In this document: one piece after another, positions 35,471-45,804 of the stretch
How positions within the stretch are numbered: the first letter of the stretch is position 1
How the letters are laid out: every line of letters starts with the position of its first letter
DNA from: Brevibacterium casei CIP 102111
GTDB lineage: Bacteria; Actinomycetota; Actinomycetes; Actinomycetales; Brevibacteriaceae
Direction of reading: 5' to 3'
DNA: 64,000 nucleotides
Assembly: GCF_900169275.1 (NCBI RefSeq)
Contig: NZ_FXZC01000001.1
Location: 744,001-808,000 of the forward strand
Position numbers and translations under genes: made by a program
The notes under the pieces: generated by a model
What the model was told of the DNA's origin: nothing
Database searches by the model: none
Seen by the model: the letters and a program-made list of their open reading frames with translations, nothing else

Positions 35471-36229
35471 GTGCCTCCGAGTGTCCTCGTCGATCACAGC
35501 GAGGGTGTCGCGACCATCGCGTTCAACCGTCCCGAATCCCTCAACGCGCTCACCGGCGAGACGTTCCTCGCCCTGCGCGACGCCGTCGCCGAGGCGGCGG
35601 GATCGGCCAGGGCCATCGTGCTCACCGGCAGCGACCGGGCGTTCAGCTCGGGCGCGGACCTCCAGTCCGGCACGGACGACGTCAGCCTCGACCTCGACGA
35701 TGCGAACGCGATCATCCGCTCGCTCATCGACGTCAGCGTCCCCACGATCGCCGCGGTCTCGGGCCCGGCCGCCGGAATCGGCTGCTCGCTCGCGCTCGCG
35801 TGCGACTACGTCATCATGAGCGAGGAGTCCTACCTCATGCTCGCCTTCGCGAAGATCGGCCTCATGCCCGACGGTGGGGCGACGGCCCTCGTCGCCGCCT
35901 CGGCGGGCCGGCATCGGGCGATGAAGATGGCGCTGACCGCGCAGAAGGTGTGGGCGCCTGAGGCCCTCGACTGGGGACTGGCGAGCGAGGTCGTCCCCGC
36001 AGGCACCCAGCTCGACCGCGCCCAGGAGCTCGCCGGCCAGTGGGCGCAGGGTGCGCCGCTCGCCTTCTCCCGCTCGAAGGCGGCGATCAACCAGGCGAGT
36101 CTGACCGCCCTCGACGACGCCTTCGCCCGCGAATCCGCCGACCAGACCTACCTGCGCGGCACCCGCGACTTCGCCGAGGGGGTGTCGGCCTTCATCGAGA
36201 AACGCACCCCGAGGTTCGTCGGCGAATAG
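35471..36229 (+). CDS. Enoyl-CoA hydratase/isomerase family protein
   Basis: A 252-residue crotonase-fold protein that would add water to, or shift, the double bond of an enoyl-CoA. Key parts: IAFNRPESLNALTGETFLAL, the first oxyanion loop SDRAFSSGADLQ, the second AAVSGPAAGIGCSLALACD, and a Glu/Asp region LAFAKIGLMPDGGATALV where the catalytic Glu of hydratases is replaced by Asp (PDGG), as in PaaG-like isomerases. The GTG at 35471 has AAGGAG upstream. An acyl-CoA ligase follows after 62 bases, and a palindromic operator lies ahead. Confidence 0.88.
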   Translation: MPPSVLVDHSEGVATIAFNRPESLNALTGETFLALRDAVAEAAGSARAIVLTGSDRAFSSGADLQSGTDDVSLDLDDANAIIRSLIDVSVPTIAAVSGPAAGIGCSLALACDYVIMSEESYLMLAFAKIGLMPDGGATALVAASAGRHRAMKMALTAQKVWAPEALDWGLASEVVPAGTQLDRAQELAGQWAQGAPLAFSRSKAAINQASLTALDDAFARESADQTYLRGTRDFAEGVSAFIEKRTPRFVGE

Positions 36230-36291
36230 CCCGCTCGACCCCCACCGCCCCTACCCGAATCGACCCACGAGTGAACGAACAAAGGAGTCTC

Positions 36292-37929
<1,638 letters not shown>

Positions 37930-37942
37930 GCGCGCTCCGCAG

Positions 37943-37982
37943 GCGGAGAATCCCTGAGGAGTCATCCTCAGGGATTCTCCGC
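37943..37982 (+). terminator. Strong terminator after fadD
   Basis: 18-bp perfect stem (37943-37960 with 37965-37982), loop GTCA, beginning GCGGAGAATCCC, 14 bases after the stop codon. Followed by CATTCGG, without a U-run. Confidence 0.88.
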
Positions 37983-38049
37983 ATTCGGACGGGGACTGTC
38001 CAGGGATTCGGCAGGACGGAAAGGGTTCCGCAGGTGTAGTTGAACTTTG

Positions 38050-38055
38050 TACCAT
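38050..38055 (+). promoter_or_regulatory. -10 hexamer TACCAT, leaderless YceI gene
   Basis: TACCAT, six bases, then the ATG at 38062. This selects that start over the in-frame TTG at 38047. Confidence 0.5.
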
Positions 38056-38061
38056 CGACTC

Positions 38062-38775
38062 ATGACGAATTCCCGCCCGTTCTTCGCCCGCCCGCTCGTG
38101 TGGATCATCGCGATCGCCGCCGTCCTCGCGACCGTCGCCGCGATCGTCGCCACACGGATGTACGTCTCCTCGCAGAATGCCGCCGCACCCGAGGAGTTCC
38201 TCAGCGAGGACGTCGCCGAGGCGACCACCCCCGGGCAGTCCTCGGGCTCGGCCGACGCGATCGCCGGACAGTGGTCGATCGGCGAGGGCTCGGAGGCCGG
38301 CTACCGCGTCGACGAGGTCCTCAACGGTGAGGACGTCACCGTCGTCGGGCGCACCGACGACGTCACCGGAGAGGTGACGATCGACGGCTCCGAGCTCACT
38401 GCGGGCACGGTCACCGTCGACCTGCGCACCGTGACCACCGACAGCTCCCGCCGGGACGGCTACTTCACCTCCCGGGCGATCGACACCTCGGCGAATCCGG
38501 AGGCGACCTTCACCGTCGCCGAGGCGGTCGACCTCACCGCGCTCGCCGACTCCGGAACTGCGGAGATCGAGATCCCCGGAACCCTCGACATCAATGGACA
38601 GAGCCGGGAGACGACCGCCCAGGGCACCGTGACCCGCACTGATGCCGGCCTGCGCGTGGTCGGGGCGATCGACGTCACCTGGCAGGACCACGGTGTCACC
38701 GCTCCCGACCTCGGATTCGTCTCCGTCGAGGATGCAGGCGTCGTCGAGTTCGCCCTCGACCTCAGCCGAGTCTGA
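38062..38775 (+). CDS. YceI family protein, membrane-anchored
   Basis: A 237-residue protein. A single N-terminal span (about residues 12-31, VWIIAIAAVLATVAAIVATR) anchors it outside the cytoplasm. From residue 70 the YceI lipocalin-like barrel follows: WSIGEGSEAGYRVDEVL, TVDLRTVTTDSSRRDGYFTS and the late LDINGQSRETTAQGTV. YceI proteins bind isoprenoid-like lipids in a barrel, and the role in actinobacteria is unknown. Convergent with the chromate transporter gene. Confidence 0.88.
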   Translation: MTNSRPFFARPLVWIIAIAAVLATVAAIVATRMYVSSQNAAAPEEFLSEDVAEATTPGQSSGSADAIAGQWSIGEGSEAGYRVDEVLNGEDVTVVGRTDDVTGEVTIDGSELTAGTVTVDLRTVTTDSSRRDGYFTSRAIDTSANPEATFTVAEAVDLTALADSGTAEIEIPGTLDINGQSRETTAQGTVTRTDAGLRVVGAIDVTWQDHGVTAPDLGFVSVEDAGVVEFALDLSRV

Positions 38776-38829
38776 GCAGCCCGGGTGCGGCGGTGAGGCG
38801 GCCGGGAACCGCACTGCAGAGGCTGGGGC

Positions 38830-40125
38830 TCACAGGGCGATCCACCCGATGAGGGCGGCGGTGAGGACGACCGCCCATGCGGGCACGTTCCAGCGGGTGA
38901 GCGCGATGAACGCGGCGATCGCGATCGCCAGGGTCGCCGGTGAGGTCACGCCCTCGATGAAGACGGGATCGAAGAGTGCGGCCCCGAGGAGACCGACGAC
39001 GGCGGCGTTGACCCCGAGGAGGGCCCGCCTGGCGTGGACCGAGGAGTGGAGACGCTGCCAGAAGGGGAGTGCACCGATCGTCAGCAGCGCCGCAGGCAGG
39101 AAGATCGCGATGAGGGCGATGCTCGCCCCGAGGATGCCCGAGGGACCCGAGGTCGTCGAGGCTCCGAGGAACGCGGCGAAGGTGAAGAGCGGGCCGGGAA
39201 CGGCCTGAGCGGCACCGTAGCCGGCGAGGAACGTGTCGTGGTCGACGAGTCCGGTCCGCACCGTCTCGGTCTCGAGGAGGGGGAGGACGACGTGCCCGCC
39301 GCCGAAGACGAGCGCTCCCGCCCGCGAGAAGATCTCGGCCAAGCGCACTGCCGGATCACCGGTGAGGGCGGAGAGTGCGGGAAGGACGAGAAGGAGCGCG
39401 GCGCAGACGGTGAGCGCCGCAGCCCCGGCGCGGCGGGAGACCGGGACCCGGAACCCGGTGGGGGCGGCGTCGGCGGTGGCAGCGGAGGACGAGGAGTCGG
39501 CAGACGAGGCCCCGGCAGCGTCCGCCTCGGCGGGGGAGGGCTGCGACGCCGGACCCGCAGTGTCCGGGGTGCGCACCCATGCGAGCCCGAGCGCTGCGCC
39601 GACGGCGATCGCGAGGAGCTGGATCGCCGGTGACGGGATGAGGAGGACGATGATCGCTGCCAGCCCGGCGATCGTCGCGCGCCGGGCATCGGGGGTGAGC
39701 GACTTCGCCATGCCGAGCACTGCGCCGGCGACGATGGCGACGGCGGCAGCCTTGACCCCGGCGAGCCAGCCGGTGCCGAGCGCATCCCCGAGCGCGTCGA
39801 AGCCGTAGGCGAAGGCGACGAGGAGCACGGCCGAGGGCATGGTGAAGGCGAACCAGGCGGCGAGCAGACCCCCGTAGCCGGCGCGCTGCAGACCGATGGC
39901 CATGCCCACCTGGCTCGAGGCGGGTCCGGGGAGGAACTGGCAGAGGGCGACGAGATCGGCGTAGGCATCGTCGTCGAGCCATTTCCGGCGGGCGACGAAC
40001 GCCTCACGGAAGTACCCGAGGTGGGCGACGGGCCCGCCGAAGGAGGTCAGCCCGAGGCGGAGGAAGACACGGAAGACCTCGCCGACGGTGCCCGGGTGAC
40101 GCCTGCTCGCCTCTCGGTCGCTCAT
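38830..40125 (-). CDS. chrA: Chromate efflux transporter
   Basis: A 431-residue membrane protein of the CHR family, two homologous halves (about 1-190 and 240-431). Each has the Gly-rich signature: LTSFGGPVAHLGYFREAFV and LVFGGGHVVLPLLETETV, followed by AVPGP-type loops (QFLPGPASSQVG; QAVPGPLFTFAAFLG). An Ala/Ser-rich loop joins the halves. Long-form ChrA proteins export chromate. ATG start with GAGGAG upstream. Confidence 0.92.
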   Translation of the reverse strand: MSDREASRRHPGTVGEVFRVFLRLGLTSFGGPVAHLGYFREAFVARRKWLDDDAYADLVALCQFLPGPASSQVGMAIGLQRAGYGGLLAAWFAFTMPSAVLLVAFAYGFDALGDALGTGWLAGVKAAAVAIVAGAVLGMAKSLTPDARRATIAGLAAIIVLLIPSPAIQLLAIAVGAALGLAWVRTPDTAGPASQPSPAEADAAGASSADSSSSAATADAAPTGFRVPVSRRAGAAALTVCAALLLVLPALSALTGDPAVRLAEIFSRAGALVFGGGHVVLPLLETETVRTGLVDHDTFLAGYGAAQAVPGPLFTFAAFLGASTTSGPSGILGASIALIAIFLPAALLTIGALPFWQRLHSSVHARRALLGVNAAVVGLLGAALFDPVFIEGVTSPATLAIAIAAFIALTRWNVPAWAVVLTAALIGWIAL

Positions 40126-40289
40126 CCACGCTCCTCGTCCTCCGGTGAACTGACTGCGCCCCAGTCAAGTGCGCGAAGGTGTCGCGGAGGTGAACGCGCA
40201 GGCGGGCGTCACGGACGTCGGGCTCACGGGTGCGGCGTCACGGACGCTGCGACGTCACGGGCGGTGCTGCCGCACCGACGCCCCGGCTC

Positions 40290-41153
40290 TCACGGGTGGT
40301 GGAGGAGGTACGTCCCGCCTTTGAGGCACGTGTCGACGACCCAGCCGTCGGCGATGAGCGCGGTGAGCGATTCGCGCAGGGCAAGACGCCAGCGGGCGGC
40401 GAGCTCGGCGTCATGGCGGCGGAGGCTCTCGATGTCCGAGGGGAAGTCGAGGGAGACGACGGCGGCCTCCCGCGGGACCTCGGAGACGAGCGGTTCGCCG
40501 GACTCGCCGGCGCGCAGGCACGCGAACGCGGTGTCGGCGGCGACGGCGGGCACCCTCGCGGGGCGGTCGAGCGGCCATGAGACCATCATCCGGTCGCTCG
40601 CCTGACCTTCGTTGAGGCCGTCGCGCATCTGCCCGTAGAAGTCCTCGAGGTATTCGACCATGCTCACACCGAGGCGCTGGAAGTTGAAGTAGGCGTTGCG
40701 GGCGATGAGCGGATCGAAGGTCCACGTCATCTCCGTGATGCCCAGGCGCAGGCACCACAGGCGCTGGTGGAGCTTCATCGCCGACCCCGCGCCGTGGCCG
40801 ACGTGCTCGTGGCGGACCCCGGCGATGTGGGAGTGCATGACCGTGCCCAACGGCTGTCCGAAGAACCCGATCGTCACCCCGATCATCTCGTCGGGGTCAT
40901 CGGCGCTGTACGCGGCGGAGACGTAGTTGCCGGCGTGGGCGAAGGCGACGATGAGGCCGGGTTCGAGGATGTTCGTGCCCGTCTTGTCGACGTTCCACAC
41001 CTCGTCGAGGAGGAGGGAGGCCTCGGCGGCTTCGGCCGCTGTGTGCAGCTCCCGGACGACGACGCCTGCGGCCTCGGCGGCGGCCGTGGACTCGTCCTCG
41101 GCGAGGGCGATGATCTCCGAGTCGACCGTTCTCAGTCCTGCGCGCGCTGTCAT
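40290..41153 (-). CDS. Predicted GNAT-superfamily protein (COG3375)
   Basis: A 287-residue protein of the COG3375 type. Features: the VRELHTAAEAAEASLLLDEVW opening, then GLIVAFAHAGNYVSAAYS, HSHIAGVRHEHVGHGAGSAMKLHQRLWCL (the acetyl-CoA loop equivalent) and the hallmark EMTWTFDPLIARNAYFNFQRLG. Such proteins have the GNAT fold but their substrate is unknown; some lie in menaquinone or amino-acid gene clusters, which is not the case here. CACAAT lies six bases before the ATG, so the mRNA may be leaderless. Divergent from the dehydrogenase gene. Confidence 0.8.
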   Translation of the reverse strand: MTARAGLRTVDSEIIALAEDESTAAAEAAGVVVRELHTAAEAAEASLLLDEVWNVDKTGTNILEPGLIVAFAHAGNYVSAAYSADDPDEMIGVTIGFFGQPLGTVMHSHIAGVRHEHVGHGAGSAMKLHQRLWCLRLGITEMTWTFDPLIARNAYFNFQRLGVSMVEYLEDFYGQMRDGLNEGQASDRMMVSWPLDRPARVPAVAADTAFACLRAGESGEPLVSEVPREAAVVSLDFPSDIESLRRHDAELAARWRLALRESLTALIADGWVVDTCLKGGTYLLHHP

Positions 41154-41236
41154 GGTGACATTGTGCCACCGAACGTCCCGGTCACAGCCGCCGGCGAGGC
41201 GATTTTTCGTCCCCGCCGCAGGCCCGTGGGCAGGTA

Positions 41237-41242
41237 TAGCCT
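41237..41242 (+). promoter_or_regulatory. -10 hexamer TAGCCT, leaderless start
   Basis: TAGCCT, six bases, then the ATG at 41249. Confidence 0.55.
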
Positions 41243-41248
41243 GATCCC

Positions 41249-42226
41249 ATGACTGATCCTCAGCCCTCCGTCGCCGTCATCGGGGCCGGCACCATCGGCC
41301 GCTCCTTCGCCCGCCTCTTCGCTGTCTCCGGGTACGACGTCACCGTGTGGGATCCGCGGGGCGACCTCGCCGAGGTGGTGGCCGGCGTCCGTGCCGAGGT
41401 CGCGACCGATGCCCGCGCCGAAGCCGCCGACGCCGGCCCCGATGACCCCGACCTCGTCGGGTCGGGCATCGCCGCCGAGCGGCGACGGACCGGCTCCGTC
41501 GAGGCCGCGGATTCGCTCGAGGCGGCGGTCGCCTCGGCGGGATTCGTCCAGGAGTCCGGACCCGAGGACCCGGAGGAGAAGCCCCGGCTCTTCGCCCGCC
41601 TCGCCGAGGCGGCACCGTCGACGACGGTGCTCGCGACCTCGTCGTCGACGATCCCCGCCTCGCACCTCGCAGCGGATCTCCCCGCCGAGGCGGCCGCCCG
41701 GGTCATCGTCGGCCACCCCTTCAACCCGCCCCACCTCATGCCGCTCGTCGAGGTCGTTCCCGCGCCGACCACGAGCGCGGACACGGTCGCCCGTACCGTC
41801 GGGTTCTACCGCAGCTGCGGGCGGGAGCCGGTGGTGCTGCGCCGCGAGGTGCCGGGCTTCGTCGGCAACCGTCTGCAGGCTGCGCTGATGAAGGAGGCGA
41901 TCGCCCTCGTCGAGAACGGGGTCGTCACGGCGGGCGAACTCGATGCGGTGATGCGAAACTCACTCGGGCTGCGGTGGGCGGCGGTGGGGCAGTTCGCTGG
42001 CATGCACCTCGGCGGGGGAGAGGCGGGGATCCGCGGATTCATGGCCCACATCGGTCCCTCCCTCACCGGTCTCGACCCGTTGCCGCTCGAGCTCGGGGAC
42101 GAGGCGCTGGAGGAGGTGTTCGGGCAGGTCGAGGACGCCTACGGGACGAGCCCGAGCACAGAGGACGCGGCCGAACGCGACCGCATCCAACGCGCCGTGC
42201 TCACTGCGCGCGGCCAGGAGGAGTGA
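41249..42226 (+). CDS. 3-hydroxyacyl-CoA dehydrogenase family protein (CRYL1/carnitine dehydrogenase-like)
   Basis: A 325-residue NAD-dependent dehydrogenase. A Rossmann start VAVIGAGTIGRSFARLFA is followed by SSSTIPASHLAADL and the catalytic-His region VGHPFNPPHLMPLVEVVP. The C-terminal helical domain begins EVPGFVGNRLQAALMKEAIALVE, and LGLRWAAVGQFAGMHLGGG is typical of the lambda-crystallin/L-gulonate and carnitine 3-dehydrogenase branch rather than fatty-acid beta-oxidation enzymes. The substrate is therefore more likely a hydroxy acid or carnitine than an acyl-CoA. An insertion rich in Ala/Asp (about 50-65) is unusual. Confidence 0.82.
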   Translation: MTDPQPSVAVIGAGTIGRSFARLFAVSGYDVTVWDPRGDLAEVVAGVRAEVATDARAEAADAGPDDPDLVGSGIAAERRRTGSVEAADSLEAAVASAGFVQESGPEDPEEKPRLFARLAEAAPSTTVLATSSSTIPASHLAADLPAEAAARVIVGHPFNPPHLMPLVEVVPAPTTSADTVARTVGFYRSCGREPVVLRREVPGFVGNRLQAALMKEAIALVENGVVTAGELDAVMRNSLGLRWAAVGQFAGMHLGGGEAGIRGFMAHIGPSLTGLDPLPLELGDEALEEVFGQVEDAYGTSPSTEDAAERDRIQRAVLTARGQEE

Positions 42227-42229
42227 GCC

Positions 42230-42583
42230 TCAGACGGCGGCCTGGTAGAAGTACGTCGTCCGTTCGCTGATGAGCCCCTGCTCGTCGAAGCGGAAGAAGT
42301 CGGCGAACCCGACCCGGGTCTCCGATCCGTCCTTGAGGCGCCCGGCGAAGACCCCGCGACTGGCGGCATGCGCGCCTTCGACGAGGATCTCGCCGAGCTC
42401 GTGGGCCCCGGATTCGATGACCCGCTCCCCGAGGTAGAAGTCCGTGATCGCCTGGCCGACCATCGTCGGATAGCCGGGGCGGTCGTAGCTGGCATCGGCG
42501 GCGAAGAGCGCCGCGGTGGCGACGGGATCGCCGGCGTCGACAGTCGTGTAGTAGCGCTCGACGAGTTCTCTCACTGCAGTCAT
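42230..42583 (-). CDS. SnoaL/NTF2-like protein
   Basis: A 117-residue cone-shaped NTF2-like fold: VRELVERYYTTVDAGDPVATAALFAADASYDRPG at the N-terminus, ITDFYLGERVI, and a final sheet FADFFRFDEQGLISERTTYF. Proteins of this kind are small hydrolases, isomerases or binding proteins; the catalytic pocket cannot be judged by eye. The stop is four bases from the convergent dehydrogenase stop. The ATG at 42583 is six bases after TAGGTT. Confidence 0.8.
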   Translation of the reverse strand: MTAVRELVERYYTTVDAGDPVATAALFAADASYDRPGYPTMVGQAITDFYLGERVIESGAHELGEILVEGAHAASRGVFAGRLKDGSETRVGFADFFRFDEQGLISERTTYFYQAAV

Positions 42584-42589
42584 GACCAC

Positions 42590-42595
42590 AACCTA
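42590..42595 (-). promoter_or_regulatory. -10 hexamer TAGGTT, leaderless SnoaL gene
   Basis: Reads AACCTA on the plus strand; six bases separate it from the ATG at 42583. Confidence 0.55.
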
Positions 42596-42720
42596 GCAGT
42601 CGCGCGCCGGGTGGGAAGAGCGGAAGGGTCAGGGAATTGGGAGGGTGCGGGAATTGCCGCGGCAGGGGATCGGCCATAGCGTGAGAGGAGAACAGGCTGA
42701 CAGCAGAGACGAGGAGAGTC

Positions 42721-44103
42721 ATGTCCACCATCTACCGTGTGACCGACCCGGCGACCGGTGAGGTCGTCGAAGAGTTCCCCACCGCCTCCGATGCGGAGAT
42801 CCTCGCCGCCCTCGACCGGTCGTCGACGGCGTTCGCGGAGTGGAGCCGGACCCCGGTCGCCGAGCGTGCCGCACTGCTCACCCGGGTCGCCGACATCTAC
42901 GCCGAACGGGCCGAGGAGCTCGCCGAGGTGATCAAGCTCGAGATGGGCAAGGCGGTGCCCGAGGGCAAGGGCGAGGTGGCCCTGAGCTCGAACATCTACC
43001 GGTACTTCGCCGACAACGCCGAGGCGTTCATGGCCGACGAACCGCTGCGCGGACCCGAGGATGGAACCGCGTGGATCCGGCGCAAGCCCGTGGGCTCCCT
43101 GCTCGGCATCATGCCGTGGAACTTCCCCTACTACCAGGTCGCCCGCTTCGCCGCCCCGAACCTCGCGCTCGGGAACACGATCCTCCTCAAGCACGCCCCG
43201 CAGTGTCCGCGCTCGGCGCAGATCATGGAGGAGATCTTCCGTGAGGCGGGTCTGCCCGAGGGCGCGTACATCAACATCTACGCGAGCAACGAGCAGGTCG
43301 CCGACATCATCCTCCCCGACCCCCGCAACCAAGGTGTGTCCCTGACCGGGTCGGAGAGGGCCGGTGCCGCGGTGGCCGCCGAGGCGGGGAAGAACCTCAA
43401 GAAGGTCGTCCTCGAACTCGGCGGCTCCGACCCCTACATCCTCCTCGACACCGCCGATGTCGCGAAGAGCGCGAAGACGTTCTTCAACACGCGCATGGGC
43501 AACACGGGCCAGGCCTGCAACTCGCCGAAGCGGATGATCGTCATGGACGACGTCTACGACGAGTTCCTCACCTCGATCACCGAGGCGGCGAAGAAGGCCA
43601 CCCCGGAGGTGCCCGGGGAGGAGGGCTCGCGCCTGTCCCCGCTGTCCTCGGTCGCCGCCGCCGACAGATTCATCGAGCAGGTCCAGGACACCGTCAGCCA
43701 GGGCGCGACCCTGCTCGCCGGCGGGAAGAAGTACGACGGGGGTGGAGCCTACGTCGAACCCGTCGTCCTCGCCGACGTCGAGAAGGGCATGCGCGGCTAC
43801 TACGAGGAGCTCTTCGGTCCCGCCGTCATCGTCTACCGGGTCGGCAGCGAGGAGGAGGCGGTCGAGCTCGCCAACGACACCCCGTTCGGCCTCGGCGCCG
43901 CGGTCTTCTCCGGCGACGTCGAGCGCGCCGAGCGGGTCGGGGCGCAGATCGACTCCGGCATGGTCTTCATCAACTCGCCCGAGGGATCCCGCGAATACCT
44001 GCCCTTCGGCGGCGTCAAGCGCTCCGGCGTCGGCCGTGAGCTCGGCCCCCTGGCGATGGACGAGTTCGTCAACAAGCAGCTCGTCTTCCAGAAGGACAGC
44101 TGA
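42721..44103 (+). CDS. NAD-dependent succinate-semialdehyde dehydrogenase (second type)
   Basis: A 460-residue aldehyde dehydrogenase of the shorter SSADH group (YneI/Sad-like). Motifs: IMPWNFPYYQVARFAAPNLA, E232 in LELGGSDPYI, C266 in TGQACNSPKR and the C-terminal PFGGVKRSGVGRELG. It lacks the N-terminal extension of the GabD-type enzyme at 27-28.6 kb, so the genome region holds two distinct succinate-semialdehyde routes. ATG with GAGGAGAG upstream. A terminator hairpin follows the stop. Confidence 0.88.
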   Translation: MSTIYRVTDPATGEVVEEFPTASDAEILAALDRSSTAFAEWSRTPVAERAALLTRVADIYAERAEELAEVIKLEMGKAVPEGKGEVALSSNIYRYFADNAEAFMADEPLRGPEDGTAWIRRKPVGSLLGIMPWNFPYYQVARFAAPNLALGNTILLKHAPQCPRSAQIMEEIFREAGLPEGAYINIYASNEQVADIILPDPRNQGVSLTGSERAGAAVAAEAGKNLKKVVLELGGSDPYILLDTADVAKSAKTFFNTRMGNTGQACNSPKRMIVMDDVYDEFLTSITEAAKKATPEVPGEEGSRLSPLSSVAAADRFIEQVQDTVSQGATLLAGGKKYDGGGAYVEPVVLADVEKGMRGYYEELFGPAVIVYRVGSEEEAVELANDTPFGLGAAVFSGDVERAERVGAQIDSGMVFINSPEGSREYLPFGGVKRSGVGRELGPLAMDEFVNKQLVFQKDS

Positions 44104-44139
44104 CCAGCGGCATCCGGCCACTCAGACCCGGCCACAAGG

Positions 44140-44169
44140 GGGCGTCGTCCGCAACCGCGGACGGCGCCC
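44140..44169 (+). terminator. Terminator after the second SSADH gene
   Basis: 13-bp stem (44140-44152 with 44157-44169, one G-U), loop AACC, starting GGGCGTCGTCCGC. Confidence 0.75.
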
Positions 44170-44218
44170 TCACTGTATCCTGATGTGACGCACAGCACTT
44201 TCCCAGCAGGAGGTTCCC

Positions 44219-45598
44219 ATGCCGGCCCCCACTCCGTCATCGCAGATCAACGCCGAAGCCTCCTCCGGGGTGATGCGCCCGATCAACCGGTTCCTCGAAC
44301 GGTGGATCCCCTCGGCTCTCACCTTCGCCATCGTCCTCACCCTCATCGTCGCCGTCCTCGCCTTCGTCCTCACTGGGGCGAGCCCGCTCGAGGTCGTCAC
44401 CAGCTGGGGTGTGGGTCTGTCCGGTCTGCTCGAGTTCATGACCCAGATGTGCCTCATCCTCCTCCTCGGCCACATCCTCGCGAACACCGGACCCGTCCAG
44501 GCGATCCTCGCCCGTCTCGCCCAGGTGCCCGGCAGTCCGGCGTTCGCCTACGTCTTCGTCTTCCTCGTCGCCGCGATCGCCAGCCTCATCACGTGGGGCC
44601 TCGGACTCGTCGTCGGTGCGCTGCTCGCCCGCGAGGTCGCCGTGCAGGCTCGGCAGCGCGGGATCAGAGTCCACTTCCCCCTCCTCGTCGCCGCCGGCTA
44701 CTCGGGAATGGTCGTCTGGCACATGGGCTACTCCGGGTCGGGTCCGCTCACCGCAGCCACCCCCGACTCGTTCCTCGCCGAATCCCTCGGCGGGCAGATC
44801 GTGCCGGTGACCGAGACGATCTTCTCCACGTGGAACCTGCTCGCCATCCTCGGCGTCCTCATCGTCTGCAGCATCCTCTTCTACCTCATCGCCCCCAAGG
44901 GCGGGGCCACGGTCTACGAGATGCCCGAGGCCGTCGATCCGACGACCCGAACCTCCTTCGCCGAGGAGGTGGTCACACCCGCCGACCGGATCGATGCCTC
45001 CCGGATCCTCACCCTCGTCCTCGGACTCGCCCTCGTCGCCTATCTCGTCGTCCACTTCGCCCAGGGCGGCGGACTCACTCTCGACATCGTCAACTGGTCG
45101 TTCCTCGCGCTCATCCTCCTGCTGGTGAAGAACCCCTTCGAACTCATCCACCTGACGAAGAACGCGGCCTCGAACGTCGGAGAGATCCTCCTCCAGTTCC
45201 CGCTCTACGCCGGCATCCTCGGCATCATGAGCGGAACCGGACTCATCGCCGTCTTCTCCGATGCATTCGTCTCGATCGCCACCCCCGTCTCCTTCGGCGT
45301 CCTCGCCCTGCTCTCGGCCGGGCTCGTCAACTTCTTCGTCCCCTCCGGCGGGGGGCAGTTCGCCGTCCAGGGCCCGATCATGCTCGACGCGGCCAACCAG
45401 CTCGGCGTCGATCCGTCGATCGCGATCATGGCCGTGTCCTACGGCGACCAGTGGACGAACATGCTCCAGCCGTTCTGGGCGCTGCCGGTGCTCGCGATCG
45501 CCGGGCTGAAGATGCGCGACATCCTCGGCTACACATTCATCACGTTCCTCGGGTCGGGAGTCGTCATGGCGCTCGCCCTCCTCCTCGTCTCTCTCTGA
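44219..45598 (+). CDS. atoE: Short-chain fatty acid transporter, AtoE-like
   Basis: A 459-residue carrier with about 11 spans. AtoE/TIGR00366 features: RFLERWIPSALTFAIVLTLIV, AAGYSGMVVWHMGYSGSGPLTAAT, and near the end NFFVPSGGGQFAVQGPIML followed by YGDQWTNMLQPFWALP. It would import short-chain fatty acids such as acetoacetate or butyrate. ATG with AGGAGG; TATCCT at about 44175 is a possible -10 with a 35-base leader. No acetoacetyl-CoA transferase genes accompany it. Confidence 0.9.
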   Translation: MPAPTPSSQINAEASSGVMRPINRFLERWIPSALTFAIVLTLIVAVLAFVLTGASPLEVVTSWGVGLSGLLEFMTQMCLILLLGHILANTGPVQAILARLAQVPGSPAFAYVFVFLVAAIASLITWGLGLVVGALLAREVAVQARQRGIRVHFPLLVAAGYSGMVVWHMGYSGSGPLTAATPDSFLAESLGGQIVPVTETIFSTWNLLAILGVLIVCSILFYLIAPKGGATVYEMPEAVDPTTRTSFAEEVVTPADRIDASRILTLVLGLALVAYLVVHFAQGGGLTLDIVNWSFLALILLLVKNPFELIHLTKNAASNVGEILLQFPLYAGILGIMSGTGLIAVFSDAFVSIATPVSFGVLALLSAGLVNFFVPSGGGQFAVQGPIMLDAANQLGVDPSIAIMAVSYGDQWTNMLQPFWALPVLAIAGLKMRDILGYTFITFLGSGVVMALALLLVSL

Positions 45599-45645
45599 GA
45601 CTCCGCTGCGGCTCCGAGCGGACTCAGGCGCGTCACGGCAGGGAG

Positions 45646-45673
45646 GGCTACTGAAAACTACGATATGGTAGCC
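45646..45673. promoter_or_regulatory. Nested inverted repeats upstream of the choline carrier
   Basis: GGCTAC (45646-45651) and GTAGCC (45668-45673) are 16 bases apart, and inside them CTAC and GTAG flank GATATG. TATGGT at 45665-45670 is a possible -10 within the repeat, so a repressor bound here would block the promoter. Confidence 0.45.
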
Positions 45674-45804
45674 TGCATCGTTGGTTGCCCACGAAGACGC
45701 AGGCGGTTCCCACCCCAGCGCCCGGTCAGGGTGCTTCGATGGGCCAGAGCACTGAGATCAACGACATGTCGGGGCGCTCCAGCGCCGGACGAGGGAGCGA
45801 GCAG

